A stretch of 64,000 nucleotides of DNA from Corynebacterium cystitidis (GCF_900187295.1 NZ_LT906473.1:930001-994000), one strand, 5' to 3'; shown: positions 1-9,068, counted from the first letter of the stretch. Numbers and translations: made by a program. Notes: generated by a model not told the origin, from the letters alone.

Positions 1-270
1 GGCGGGTATGCGACCGCCGCTGGTATCTACCTGGCGATACTGGCAGTGGTTGTGGCTGAGATTGTGTGCGTGATGATTGCGACCCGCCGGAATCCCCAGC
101 AGCAGGAGATTGCGCGCCAACGCCGTCAGCTCGATGACACTGATGAAGTAGGCATGGCGCAGCGTTCCGCGTCGAGTCGCGTAACACCAACGGTAAGCCA
201 GGAGAACCCAGCGCTTGCTGACGATCGTCGTGCTCGTGCGGCCGAACGCCACCGTCGGCAGGGGCTGTAA
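1..270 (+). CDS. C-terminal part of an integral membrane protein (5' end outside window)
   Basis: The reading frame is open from base 1 and ends with TAA at 268-270, giving the last 89 residues of a longer protein. The first 25 or so residues form one hydrophobic helix, followed by an arginine- and glutamine-rich polar tail of about 60 residues that should lie in the cytoplasm. In M. tuberculosis a conserved membrane protein (Rv2732c) sits in the matching place beside miaB and the DUF349 gene, so this is probably its counterpart; that is inferred from position, not from a recognised domain. It runs tail to tail with the next gene, 13 bases apart, with no obvious terminator. Confidence 0.6.
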   Translation, partial: GGYATAAGIYLAILAVVVAEIVCVMIATRRNPQQQEIARQRRQLDDTDEVGMAQRSASSRVTPTVSQENPALADDRRARAAERHRRQGL

Positions 271-283
271 CAACGGCCTACGG

Positions 284-1393
284 TCAGGCGCGATAGTCTC
301 CAAGTTTCTGCCACGCTGTCGTCGCCGAGATAATCTCGCCGTTAAGCGACGCGTTGAGCGCCTCCACCTGGGGGACACCTTCCGGGTACGAGGTGTAGCC
401 AACGCGTGTTTCAGGCCAGCGTTGCTGTGCCTGGCTGACGGCGCTCATCATCGCGGAGCGGCCCAGCCCTTGCCCTCGCCACTGGTGGCGAACGAAGGTG
501 GCGCCGAGTTCCACCACGCGGGATTCGGCGCCGGCAAAGCGTGTGACTTCGCTAAACGCAATAACGGCTGTGGAGTCTGAAGGGTCAGTGATCAGCGCGG
601 TGATCTGTTCGCCCTGTTTGTCTGCTAGGCGACTGGAGGCTTGGGCGATGCGCTGTGGGGTCCACTGGATGGTGTCCATGACCAGGTCGCCGCGGGGGAG
701 TTGTTCAGAAGCGAGCCTGTACATGTCGGACATGGATTCGCGTATGTCAGGCCCGAAGTTCATGTCGTCGGCGAGTGTGACGCTGTCTGCCCAAGATCCT
801 TGCGCATCGGTCGCCACTGAGAGGTCCAGTTTTGCCTGGTATTCGGTGTGGGCCCGGTGGTAGCCGGGAATATTGGGGCCGGGGGTATCTGGCGGGTGGG
901 TAATCCACAGTTGCCGGATCGGCCGGGCAGTGTGATGTGCGAGCGTATCGACGAGATCAAGAGCTGCCTGCCACGCCTCATGGACTTCTGCATCCCACGG
1001 CTGGCCGGGTAGAGGGGCAATCGATGAATCCATGGTGATGTGGGCCTCGATCACGTGCAGGTCCTCCAACAGAGGCAGCGAGATCATCACCCAGGCCGCG
1101 TAGTCGAGGGGCTGCCCAGCATCTCCTGTTGATGGGATCTCGGGCAGCCCAAATCGCCCCGTTGGCCGAGGCCCTGGGGGAGAGGCGCATAACGCAAACA
1201 ACAGGGCGTCGGATTCTTCCGAACCTTGGAGACGCACCACGAGGCGTGAGGCCGTGGTGCCGGAGGTGGGATCACCAGTGATGTCCTGGATCGACAGGGT
1301 GGAGGAAAACGCGTAGGCACTGACCGCCTCAGATGGTGTAAGTTCTCCGCCTGCCCCACGAACAGGGCGGGCAAGCATCACGGGGTAGAGCAC
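284..1393 (-). CDS. GNAT family N-acetyltransferase
   Basis: A 369-residue protein whose last 130 residues look like a GNAT acyltransferase fold. The acetyl-CoA pyrophosphate-binding motif A is visible as RHQWRGQGLGRSAM, preceded by a beta strand ending in GATFV. The N-terminal 220 residues may be a second, degenerate GNAT repeat, as in two-domain actinobacterial acetyltransferases. I chose the GTG at 1393 because it begins just after the upstream DUF349 stop (1399-1401); a longer reading frame from 1444 would overlap that gene. The two are probably cotranscribed. The acyl acceptor cannot be told. Confidence 0.75.
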   Translation of the reverse strand: MLYPVMLARPVRGAGGELTPSEAVSAYAFSSTLSIQDITGDPTSGTTASRLVVRLQGSEESDALLFALCASPPGPRPTGRFGLPEIPSTGDAGQPLDYAAWVMISLPLLEDLHVIEAHITMDSSIAPLPGQPWDAEVHEAWQAALDLVDTLAHHTARPIRQLWITHPPDTPGPNIPGYHRAHTEYQAKLDLSVATDAQGSWADSVTLADDMNFGPDIRESMSDMYRLASEQLPRGDLVMDTIQWTPQRIAQASSRLADKQGEQITALITDPSDSTAVIAFSEVTRFAGAESRVVELGATFVRHQWRGQGLGRSAMMSAVSQAQQRWPETRVGYTSYPEGVPQVEALNASLNGEIISATTAWQKLGDYRA

Positions 1394-1398
1394 GTGGC

Positions 1399-2784
1399 TT
1401 ACTCGGTGATCGCCTTGGCTGCCACGTCGGCGAACTCCTGCCACTGCTTCGCTTGCTCGCGCAGCTCGGTGGCCTTTTTTTCATTACCGTCGGCCGCGGC
1501 CTTGTCGGCCTGGGCCTGCAGGTCATCAGCCTTGGACTGGAACTGGTCCACACGTGCCTGCGCTTCCGGGTCGGTGCGGCGCCAACGCGATTCTTCTGCA
1601 TCGCTGACGCGCTTTTCTACAGCCGATATCTTGTCTTCGTATTCGCGGACCTTGCCGCGCGGCACGTAGCCGATTTCTTCCCACTTTTCTTGTAGTTCGC
1701 GCAGCTTGTTTTTCGCCTGTTCCAAGCCCTGTGACGGGTCGATCTGGGAGTCATACTCGGCCAGCAGTTTGTCTTTAGCCTCGGCGTTAGCTTCAAATTC
1801 GCGGTCGCGTTCGTCGTTGACTGCGTTGCGGGCGTCGAAGAAGTGGTCTTGGGCGGCTCGGAATTTTGCCCAAAGTTTGTCGTCGTCACCGCGCGGAGCA
1901 CGGCCTGCGGCCTTCCACTCACTCATCAGGTCGCGGTAGGCGCGTGCCGTCTCATTCCAGTCGGTAGAATCTTGCAAAGCTTCGGCGCGTTCGACGAGTT
2001 CTTCTTTCTTCTTCTTTGCTGTGGCGCGGGTGCGGTCCAGCTCGGCGAAGTGGGAGCCACGACGGCGGTTGAATGAGTCGCGCGCACGCGAGTAGCGCTT
2101 CCACAGCTGGTCATCGGTCTTGCGGTCGATCCCGCGGATCGTCTTCCACTCCTCTAAGATGGCGCGGATCCGGTCGCCAGCAACCTTCCACTCGGTGGAG
2201 TTTTCTGCCAGGTCCTCGGCTTCGGCGGCGAGTTCCTCTTTGCGTTTGATTGCGGCAGCTCGGCGTTCAGCCTTCGCTTTTTTGGCTTTTTCGCCGGCTT
2301 CATCGGAGTGCGCGATCACCGCATCGAGGCGTTTTTCCAGCCCATCGAGGTCTCCGATTACAGCCTGATCGCTCAAGCCGGAGCGGATCTGTTCAGCAGA
2401 CTCCCTGATTGCGGCGGCATCGTCTGGGTGTGCAACCAAGCGGGCTTCAAGCAGCTCAACCTCGGTTGCCAGATCGTCGAATCGCTGGCCGTAGTGCGCT
2501 AGTCCCTCCTCTGGGGTTCCAGCCTGCCACGAGCCGATCGCCCGCTCGGTGCCACCCTGGGTGACATACACTGTGCCGTCGTCGGCGATGCGCCCGAACT
2601 TCGACGGGTCGGTGGGCTCTGGCGCAGATACGGGGACAGGTGATGAGGTAGGACGGTGGGCAGCACCCGGTGTTGGGCGTGGGCCTGGCTTGGGGCCACG
2701 CTTTGCTATCGCCGCCGGTGAAGGCGTGTGTGGGGCGCCGCTGTTGTCGGAAGGCTGAGGGGAAGGAGTCGACGGGGTAGGCAT
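1399..2784 (-). CDS. DUF349 domain protein (helical, coiled-coil)
   Basis: A 461-residue, highly charged, almost wholly helical protein. The first 75 residues are proline/serine-rich and probably disordered. After that come at least three DUF349 repeats recognisable by the W-K/R-x-I/A-G and LWxxFxxAxxxF signatures (for example EEWKTIRGIDRKTDDQLW and SEWKAAGRAPRGDDDKLW). The C-terminus is a long lysine/glutamine-rich coiled coil. Its counterpart Rv2731 lies at the same place in M. tuberculosis; no biochemical function is established. The start at 2784 is chosen because AAAAGGA stands 8 bases upstream; the extra 22 codons further upstream lack a ribosome site. It is divergent from the next gene over 144 bases. 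Confidence 0.8.
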   Translation of the reverse strand: MPTPSTPSPQPSDNSGAPHTPSPAAIAKRGPKPGPRPTPGAAHRPTSSPVPVSAPEPTDPSKFGRIADDGTVYVTQGGTERAIGSWQAGTPEEGLAHYGQRFDDLATEVELLEARLVAHPDDAAAIRESAEQIRSGLSDQAVIGDLDGLEKRLDAVIAHSDEAGEKAKKAKAERRAAAIKRKEELAAEAEDLAENSTEWKVAGDRIRAILEEWKTIRGIDRKTDDQLWKRYSRARDSFNRRRGSHFAELDRTRATAKKKKEELVERAEALQDSTDWNETARAYRDLMSEWKAAGRAPRGDDDKLWAKFRAAQDHFFDARNAVNDERDREFEANAEAKDKLLAEYDSQIDPSQGLEQAKNKLRELQEKWEEIGYVPRGKVREYEDKISAVEKRVSDAEESRWRRTDPEAQARVDQFQSKADDLQAQADKAAADGNEKKATELREQAKQWQEFADVAAKAITE

Positions 2785-2915
2785 TGGGTTCGTCCTTTTC
2801 TGGGTTCGCGCCGCGCGACACGGCTGCCGGAAAGTGTGCCTTTTAAACATACCGCCAGTAGACGGTGTGTGTCAGCGAATACATGAGGAAATACGGCTTC
2901 AGTCTTCACCCTAGC

Positions 2916-2921
2916 TAGGGT
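2916..2921 (+). promoter_or_regulatory. -10 element for leaderless transcript
   Basis: TAGGGT lies exactly seven bases before the GTG at 2929, the geometry of a leaderless Corynebacterium promoter. The AGGAGG between them abuts the GTG with only one base of spacing, too close to work as a ribosome site for that codon. Confidence 0.45.
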
Positions 2922-2928
2922 AGGAGGT

Positions 2929-3540
2929 GTGATTCTGCAGTTTTCTCCCACTCTCATTGTGGTTCCCGGCAGTCCCGCGATGGTATCTGACCTCGCCCCG
3001 GCTGACCCTGCTGGCGAACAGTTGCGGCAATCTGTCGCGCAAGCATTATCGCTTGTCGACGATCGCCCGTGTGAGATTGTGGGTAGTAGTGATCCACGGT
3101 GGCGGACGAAGCTTTGCGGTTCGTTTGCGGCTTGGGGTGCGCCACAGGTGTCGGTGGGCACCGGCTATGATCTCGCGGAGCTGATCGGCAGATATGTACT
3201 TGGAGAAAAGGCTACTGCAAAAACGCCGTTTCGTTCCGAATTGTTCCCGCTCAACCCTGACGCGGTGACGGTTGTGGTGCTCGATGGGCCGGCTGGTTTG
3301 ACGCCGCGGGCCCCTTTAGCCCTTGTTGACGGTGCTGCTGAAGTTCATGGGGCGTTTCAGCGGTTGTTGGAAGGCCTGCATGAGGAGTTCACGGCGCAAC
3401 AACTCACTAGTTCTGGAGTGATCGAACCAGACTTGTGGCTGCAGTTGGCGCAGCTGCGTCCGGTGCGCGCCACACTACTGTGCGCCGACGATACTTTGGG
3501 GGTGGGGCGGTATGTGGCGTGCTGGGAGGTGGAGCAGTGA
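2929..3540 (+). CDS. Conserved actinobacterial protein next to miaA (LigB / class III dioxygenase-like fold suspected)
   Basis: A 203-residue protein with no clear transmembrane segment. M. tuberculosis has a conserved alanine-rich protein, Rv2728c, directly beside miaA (Rv2727c), and this gene holds the same place. Proteins of that group have been likened to class III extradiol dioxygenases, but the metal-binding histidines expected for catalysis are not evident here, so an enzyme activity should not be assumed. The GTG at 2929 appears to be the transcription start (see the -10 box at 2916). Its TGA stop overlaps the miaA GTG (GTGA), so the two genes are translationally coupled. Confidence 0.7.
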   Translation: MILQFSPTLIVVPGSPAMVSDLAPADPAGEQLRQSVAQALSLVDDRPCEIVGSSDPRWRTKLCGSFAAWGAPQVSVGTGYDLAELIGRYVLGEKATAKTPFRSELFPLNPDAVTVVVLDGPAGLTPRAPLALVDGAAEVHGAFQRLLEGLHEEFTAQQLTSSGVIEPDLWLQLAQLRPVRATLLCADDTLGVGRYVACWEVEQ

Positions 3541-4469
3541 CTGCAGTGACTGATGATAAGCATCCGCCTGTTCCGATCGCGGTGGTCGGGCCAACGGCAT
3601 CTGGAAAGTCTGCTTTGGGTATCGCTTTAGCTCATGAACTAGGTGGTGAGGTGGTCAATGTTGATTCAATGCAGCTGTACCGCGGCATGGATATTGGTAC
3701 TGCGAAACTACCGCTGGCTGAACGCGAGGGGATCCCACACCACCTGTTAGACATCTGGGATGTGACCCAAACCGCGTCGGTGGCGCAGTATCAACAGCTC
3801 GCTGTCCGTGCGGTGGAGCAGCTGCGAGACCGCGGTGTTACCCCCATCCTTGTGGGGGGATCTATGTTGTATGTGCAGTCGTTGGTGGATGCTTGGCAGT
3901 TTCCACCGACAGATCCAGTCGTGCGTGCCACCTATGAGGCACGCTTGGAAGATATCGGCATCGACAATTTGCATGCCGAACTTGCTGACATTGATCCCGA
4001 GGCGGCGGCGATCATCGAGGATAAAGATCCCCGCCGGACGGTACGCGCTTTGGAAGTGATCCAATTGACCGGGAAGCCTTACCAGGCTTCGCAACCTCCG
4101 AAGGACGCCCCGCCGCGCTGGGGCACACGCCTGTTGGGGCTGCGTACCGAGCCTGACTGGTTGAATCCACGCATTGAGTTACGCACGCACCAGATGTTTG
4201 AGCAGGGGCTTATCGACGAAGTTCGCACGCTTGTCGACGACCACGGCCTCACCGCCGATTCCACCGCGGGCCGCGCGATTGGTTATGCGCAGGTCTTGGA
4301 CATGTTTGCGGGCCGGTTGACACCGACGGATATGGTGGAGCGCACCATCACAGGTACGCGTCGCTACGTGCGTCGGCAGCGTGCGTGGTTTAATCGCGAT
4401 CAGCGCATCAGGTGGCTCGACGCGACCCGTAATGATGTGGTGGGCGCTGCACTAGAATTCTTGGGGTGA
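3537..4469 (+). CDS. miaA: tRNA dimethylallyltransferase MiaA
   Basis: MiaA adds a dimethylallyl group to N6 of A37 in tRNAs reading codons that begin with U. The 310-residue protein has the P-loop GPTASGKS at 18-25, followed by the family signature DSMQLYRGMDIGTAKL. Its length matches the family (300-316). The start is the GTG at 3537, overlapping the stop of the upstream gene, with AGGTGGAG just before it; an ATG at 3435 in the same frame lies inside the upstream gene and is not credible. The gene ends head-on with the next gene with no gap, and dapF, which follows miaA in related genomes, is not present. Confidence 0.95.
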   Translation: MTAVTDDKHPPVPIAVVGPTASGKSALGIALAHELGGEVVNVDSMQLYRGMDIGTAKLPLAEREGIPHHLLDIWDVTQTASVAQYQQLAVRAVEQLRDRGVTPILVGGSMLYVQSLVDAWQFPPTDPVVRATYEARLEDIGIDNLHAELADIDPEAAAIIEDKDPRRTVRALEVIQLTGKPYQASQPPKDAPPRWGTRLLGLRTEPDWLNPRIELRTHQMFEQGLIDEVRTLVDDHGLTADSTAGRAIGYAQVLDMFAGRLTPTDMVERTITGTRRYVRRQRAWFNRDQRIRWLDATRNDVVGAALEFLG

Positions 4470-4976
4470 CTAGCGCCCGGGACCTAGGCGTCGGGCGCTT
4501 CGCTTGGCATCTGCCCACGCCATGGACAGCTCGGCTGCGCGTTCATCAGTGACTGCCAAAAGCCGTTCTAACGCGGCCTTGCTCAATGACGGGTCACTCA
4601 GGTGAGCGTCGATACGCGTGACAAACCTGCGTGCTGAGGCCGCGCGTAGTTGAAACTCTTCAATGGCGGGGTCGTTGGAGTGCGGCTCTGCGAGGGCAGC
4701 GTAATACAAGGTGCGATTCGCAATGGAATCAGTGTCTGTGCCATGCAATAAGGTGTCGTAGGCTTCGAGGACATCGGTGATATCTGCCCGAGCGATCGCA
4801 AGGGAGGTGCGCAACGATGCAATCTCAGGGTTGTTGCGACGTGGCCAGAAAAACCAGGCCGTAACCCCGATCACAACCAGTGTGACAGCGATAATATGGA
4901 ACCGGGACACCACCAGAACAAGGCCTGCCAGTGCGATGACACCAGCCAACCCGCGGCGACTAAAGTCCGGCTCCAT
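4470..4976 (-). CDS. Small membrane protein, two transmembrane helices
   Basis: A 168-residue protein beginning MEPDFSRRGL, with two closely spaced hydrophobic segments between residues 10 and 45, then a soluble helical C-terminal domain of about 120 residues. The ATG at 4976 is chosen because a GGAGA site stands upstream and because the upstream gene ends at 5014, leaving a short 37-base gap; a longer frame would overlap that gene. C. glutamicum carries a similar small membrane gene between dapF and hflX. I recognise no catalytic motif. Confidence 0.65.
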   Translation of the reverse strand: MEPDFSRRGLAGVIALAGLVLVVSRFHIIAVTLVVIGVTAWFFWPRRNNPEIASLRTSLAIARADITDVLEAYDTLLHGTDTDSIANRTLYYAALAEPHSNDPAIEEFQLRAASARRFVTRIDAHLSDPSLSKAALERLLAVTDERAAELSMAWADAKRSARRLGPGR

Positions 4977-5013
4977 ATCTATGTTTCTCCAGTGTGTTTC
5001 TTGTGCTTGGTTT

Positions 5014-5748
5014 CTAGTGGCCTCCGCACCCGCAGCTGCCACCACAACCACCGCAACCGGCAGGGGCAATCAAAGCGCCGGTGAGCAGTGCAGTACCAGC
5101 AATCACTGAGTCACGCTGTGGTAGCTCACCGTCGGGCAGGCATACGTCGAAAGGGAACGCACCATCAACCGAGGCGTGGATGAAGCGCTGGCCGGTCAAT
5201 TGATTGTTGCGGTACTCAGCCTCGAGCACACGGGCCGAGAACCGTGCTGCGGCATCCGGTGCGGAGGCACCCGAGCCGTTGGCCACGGCCTCTGCGCCGG
5301 GCGATTCAATGACACCAAGGTCGCGGCCGGTCGTCGACAAGAACTCGTCTGTACTGGCGTAGGTATCAGCGTCAATCGCCAGTGCAGTCACACCGAGTTC
5401 CTGCCACTGCTGCGTTTCCTCATCGGCGATCAGCGGGCCCTGCGCAAGATTCACAGTCACATTCATGATGACCCCGCCGAACGGATCGAGGACCTCGCAA
5501 AACGCCACAACGTCATTGAGCATTGTCACGTGCGCGTGAGTGCGTGTGGTAGACGCGAAGCCAGCGTAGGTGGCAAACGGTTCCACGGCTAAGATATTGA
5601 TCTGCGCGCCCGACCCATCAGAGAATTGGATCAATTGGCCGCCGCGGACTTCACCAATCACTGCCAGGTTATTTGTGGCGATGGCTGCCTCTACAGCATC
5701 TTGCCACTTGCCATACTTCAAGCCGATGCTCTTCAGATCACTACTCAT
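5014..5748 (-). CDS. Conserved corynebacterial protein with glycine/cysteine C-terminal tail
   Basis: A 244-residue soluble protein. The body shows no motif I recognise, but the last 13 residues are CGGCGGSCGCGGH, a run of four cysteines and one histidine in glycine that looks like a metal-binding or lipid-anchor-free tail. The protein probably belongs to the conserved hypothetical that lies beside hflX in C. glutamicum. A TAGAGT box ends eight bases before the ATG, with no convincing ribosome site, so the transcript is probably leaderless. It is probably cotranscribed with the downstream membrane protein gene at 4470-4976. Confidence 0.65.
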   Translation of the reverse strand: MSSDLKSIGLKYGKWQDAVEAAIATNNLAVIGEVRGGQLIQFSDGSGAQINILAVEPFATYAGFASTTRTHAHVTMLNDVVAFCEVLDPFGGVIMNVTVNLAQGPLIADEETQQWQELGVTALAIDADTYASTDEFLSTTGRDLGVIESPGAEAVANGSGASAPDAAARFSARVLEAEYRNNQLTGQRFIHASVDGAFPFDVCLPDGELPQRDSVIAGTALLTGALIAPAGCGGCGGSCGCGGH

Positions 5749-5831
5749 GCCTGTTTACTCTACCGACTACCTACTACAAGGAATGGAATTGGGCATTGAT
5801 TGGTTACAGTAGGAACAACCGAAAGGATTGA

Positions 5832-7364
5832 ATGAACCAAGTGCCGAACAATAACCAGACGCAATCCCACGAGGAACTGTTAGAGCAGGCGTTTCGTGAC
5901 AACGCGCCCCAGCCATCGTCGACACGCGATGACAGCCCCACCGTAGGCGAGCTTGATCTTGAAGTACGCAACGCGTTCAGAAGGGTTGAGCGCTCTGACT
6001 CGGTGCGCTCGCGCGATGCGGAAGACATCTACGAGGTGGAATACCGCAAACTACGTCTGGAGCAGGTCATCCTGGTGGGGGTGTGGACTGAAGGCACCAC
6101 CGCAGAAGTAGAAGCGAATATGGCCGAGCTGGCAGCGTTGGCGGAAACAGCCGGTGCTGAAGTGATCGACATGCTGTATCAGAAACGAGATCGGCCTGAT
6201 CCAGGCACGTTTATCGGCTCGGGCAAGGTGAAAGATTTGCGCCAGATCGTGGAGGCAACAGGTGCTGACACAGTCGTGTTCGACGGCGAGCTTTCACCAG
6301 GCCAGCTGGTCGCGCTTGAGGAAGCGTTGAAAACCAAGGTGATCGACCGCACCATGTTGATTTTGGATATCTTCGCTCAGCACGCCCAGTCTAAGGAGGG
6401 CAAAGCCCAGGTCTCGCTGGCACAGATGCAGTACCTCTACACCCGTACCCGTGGTTGGGGCGGTAACCTGTCGCGCCAGGCCGGCGGACGTGCCGGATCC
6501 AATGGTGGTGTGGGCCTACGTGGACCTGGTGAAACCCGGATTGAGGCGGACCGTCGCAGGCTGCGCACGGACATGGCCAAGATCCGCAAAGAGCTAACGG
6601 CGATGAAAACGGCGCGTGAGATTAAGCGCTCGCGTCGGCAAGCGTCCACCTTGCCCAAGATTGCGATTGCGGGCTACACCAACGCGGGCAAGTCCTCGCT
6701 GATTAACGCGATGACGGACGCCGGAGTGCTGGTTGAAGATGCCCTCTTTGCAACCCTGGATCCAGCCACGCGCAAGGCGCAGTTAGCCGACGGCCGATCC
6801 ATCGTGATTACCGATACCGTTGGTTTCGTGCGGCACTTGCCGACGCAGCTGGTTGAGGCTTTCAAGTCCACCCTCGAAGAAGTCCTGGGTGCAGATCTGA
6901 TGCTGCACGTAGTCGACGGATCTGATCCGTTCCCGCTGAAGCAGATTGATGCTGTCAACACAGTCATCTCCGAGATCGTGCGCGAAACAGGGGAGGAAGC
7001 ACCACCTGAGATCATTGTGGTCAACAAAATTGACAAGGCTGATCCCTTGACCTTGGCGGAGGTGCGGCACGCGCTGGCCGACACTCACAATGTAGTTTTT
7101 GTCTCCGCCGCCACGCGCGAGGGGCTCGACGAGCTCGAGGCACGCATTGAACAATTCCTCAACACTCTCGACCGCCACGTTGAGCTTCTGGTGCCATACA
7201 CCCGCGGAGATATCGTCTCGCGCGTGCACAACGAAGGAACCGTGCGCTCCGAGGAACACACAGCCGAAGGCACGCGTATCGACGTTCGCCTGCCGCAAGT
7301 CCTGGCGGACCAATACGCCGAATTTGTTGCGGACGAGGATCTAGATGATAATCAAGATTCGTGA
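5832..7364 (+). CDS. hflX: Ribosome-associated GTPase HflX
   Basis: HflX is a GTPase that binds the 50S subunit and splits or rescues stalled ribosomes under stress. The 510-residue protein has an N-terminal HflX domain with the glycine-rich linker (GGNLSRQAGGRAGSNGGVGL region), then the G domain: G1 GYTNAGKSSL near residue 279, G3 DTVGF near 327, G4 NKID near 398. The ATG at 5832 follows GAAAGGA. Its TGA overlaps the GTG of the permease gene downstream, so the two are translationally coupled. Confidence 0.94.
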   Translation: MNQVPNNNQTQSHEELLEQAFRDNAPQPSSTRDDSPTVGELDLEVRNAFRRVERSDSVRSRDAEDIYEVEYRKLRLEQVILVGVWTEGTTAEVEANMAELAALAETAGAEVIDMLYQKRDRPDPGTFIGSGKVKDLRQIVEATGADTVVFDGELSPGQLVALEEALKTKVIDRTMLILDIFAQHAQSKEGKAQVSLAQMQYLYTRTRGWGGNLSRQAGGRAGSNGGVGLRGPGETRIEADRRRLRTDMAKIRKELTAMKTAREIKRSRRQASTLPKIAIAGYTNAGKSSLINAMTDAGVLVEDALFATLDPATRKAQLADGRSIVITDTVGFVRHLPTQLVEAFKSTLEEVLGADLMLHVVDGSDPFPLKQIDAVNTVISEIVRETGEEAPPEIIVVNKIDKADPLTLAEVRHALADTHNVVFVSAATREGLDELEARIEQFLNTLDRHVELLVPYTRGDIVSRVHNEGTVRSEEHTAEGTRIDVRLPQVLADQYAEFVADEDLDDNQDS

Positions 7365-8659
7365 CTAACCAACTGGGCTGGAACCTCCACGGTGACGGCA
7401 AAAAGATTCTTCCCGGGGCGGTTGTTTCCCCCAACGAGCGGCTTGATTGGCCGCGAACAATCGGTATCGGCATGCAACACGTGGTTGCGATGTTCGGTGC
7501 AACACTGCTGGTGCCAACGCTGACTGGCTTCCCAGTAAACACCACTTTGCTATTCTCCGGGTTAGGCACGATCATCTTCCTGCTGATCACGCGTAACCGA
7601 CTACCGTCATACTTGGGCTCCTCATTCGCGTTCATCGCCCCGCTGAGTGCCTCGGCCCAGTACGGAATTGAGGCACAGATCACCGGCGTGCTGTGCACAG
7701 GCGTCGCACTGATCATTGTGGGTTTCATAGTGAAAGCTGCAGGAAAACGCGTCATAGATGCGGTGATGCCGCCTGCTGTTACTGGCGCAATTGTCGCGCT
7801 GATCGGATTCAACTTGGCACCTACGGCGGTGGCCAATGTGGAGACCCAGCCACTAGTAGCAGGCGTTACCTTGGCCACGATCATTATTTTCACCGTGGCC
7901 ATGCGGGGGATGGCGACGCGCCTCGCAATTCTGATTGGCGTGGTTGTCGGCTGGGTTTTCGCAGCTGCCACCGGGAACCTAGCCGAGGGGGCGGGGGAGA
8001 CTATCGCGAACGCGCCGTGGATAGGGCTGCCCACCTTTCACTTCCCCAATTTCGATCCTGCGGTGGCAATTCCAGCAATCCTTGTCACCCTCCCTGTGCT
8101 TGTCGTTTTAATCGCGGAGAACGTGGGCCACGTCAAGGCTGTGTCTGAAATGACAAGGACCGACCTTGATGACCTCGCCGGCGACGCTTTAATCGGCGAT
8201 GGAATTGCAACAAGCTTGGCTGGTGCTTTCGGCGGCTCAGGTACCACCACCTACGCAGAAAATATTGGCGTGATGGCCGCGACCCGCGTGTACTCCACAG
8301 CAGCATACTGGGTGGCAGCCGTCTTCGCTATCGCCCTGGCGTTCATCCCGAAATTCGGCGCGTTGATCTTCACCATCCCCACCGGTGTCCTTGGAGGAGC
8401 CTGTCTCGTGCTCTACGGATTGATCGGCATGTTGGGCGTGCGCATCTGGCAGGATAATAACGTCAACTTCAATAACCCAGTCAACCTCACTGCAGCGGCA
8501 GTGGCCATGGTGGTGGGCATCGGCAATCTATCGCTTACTGTTAGTGGCGTTCCACTCGAGGGAATCGCGCTGGGCTCGGTCGGCATCATCGTGCTGTACC
8601 CAATCATGAAGTGGGCTTATACCACCGTCGGTGAGGGACAACAGCACGCCAGGTTCTAA
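7361..8659 (+). CDS. uraA: Uracil permease, NCS2 family
   Basis: A nucleobase:cation symporter of about 14 transmembrane segments. The 432-residue protein carries the NCS2 QH motif (GIGMQHVVAMFGATLLVP near residue 40) and the signature region GGSGTTTYAENIGVMAATRV around residue 290, both typical of UraA-type uracil carriers. C. glutamicum has a uracil carrier gene in the same place after hflX. It starts at a GTG overlapping the hflX stop. The second nucleobase-binding glutamate lies in the AENIG segment, as in UraA. Confidence 0.9.
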   Translation: MTNQLGWNLHGDGKKILPGAVVSPNERLDWPRTIGIGMQHVVAMFGATLLVPTLTGFPVNTTLLFSGLGTIIFLLITRNRLPSYLGSSFAFIAPLSASAQYGIEAQITGVLCTGVALIIVGFIVKAAGKRVIDAVMPPAVTGAIVALIGFNLAPTAVANVETQPLVAGVTLATIIIFTVAMRGMATRLAILIGVVVGWVFAAATGNLAEGAGETIANAPWIGLPTFHFPNFDPAVAIPAILVTLPVLVVLIAENVGHVKAVSEMTRTDLDDLAGDALIGDGIATSLAGAFGGSGTTTYAENIGVMAATRVYSTAAYWVAAVFAIALAFIPKFGALIFTIPTGVLGGACLVLYGLIGMLGVRIWQDNNVNFNNPVNLTAAAVAMVVGIGNLSLTVSGVPLEGIALGSVGIIVLYPIMKWAYTTVGEGQQHARF

Positions 8660-8700
8660 AAACAGGTCGAGTTGGTGCAGAATTCTGCAGCTGCAAAATA

Positions 8701-8736
8701 AACAACGACCACCTGATGAGCCACGTGGTCGTCGTT
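8701..8736. terminator. Bidirectional terminator between uraA and ptsH
   Basis: A 12-base stem with one mismatch (8701-8712 against 8725-8736) encloses a 12-base loop between two convergent genes. The A-rich sequence at its left flank supports termination of the minus-strand ptsH transcript. Confidence 0.7.
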
Positions 8737-8758
8737 AAGCGCGGTGTTACGGAAATAC

Positions 8759-9022
8759 TTAAGCGTCTAGGTCAGACTCGATCAATGCCGCGATCTTTTC
8801 GACGGCTTCCTCGTTATCGGAGGAAACAATGACCTCATCGCCTTGCTCAGCGCCAAGAGCCATGATCATCAGAGACGAGGCAGCGTCGGCCTCTTCGTCT
8901 TCGTCGGAAGCTAAGACAAGCAAGATTTCATCATCGTACTCCGCAGCTGCCTCAGCGATTACGGTGGCGGGGCGCGCGTGCAGGCCTACAGAGGAACCTA
9001 CCTTGACGGTTTTTGATGCCAT
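8759..9022 (-). CDS. ptsH: Phosphocarrier protein HPr
   Basis: HPr carries phosphate from enzyme I to the EIIA domains of the PTS. The 87-residue protein has the active-site His15 in GLHARPA and the conserved C-terminal helix region SSLMIMALGAEQGDEV. It is unusually acidic around residues 38-46 (a run of Asp/Glu). A serine precedes the LM of that helix, but actinobacteria have no HPr kinase. The ATG follows AAAGGAA. It lies just downstream of ptsF on the same strand and is likely transcribed with it. Confidence 0.95.
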   Translation of the reverse strand: MASKTVKVGSSVGLHARPATVIAEAAAEYDDEILLVLASDEDEEADAASSLMIMALGAEQGDEVIVSSDNEEAVEKIAALIESDLDA

Positions 9023-9068
9023 GAGAATAATTTCCTTTCGTCAGAACGTCTGGATCAAGTGTAGAAGA

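Noticed and set aside
7159..8034. Long minus-strand frame opposite hflX and uraA
   Set aside because: It is fully antisense to two clear genes, has no domain likeness, and is typical of shadow frames in GC-rich DNA.
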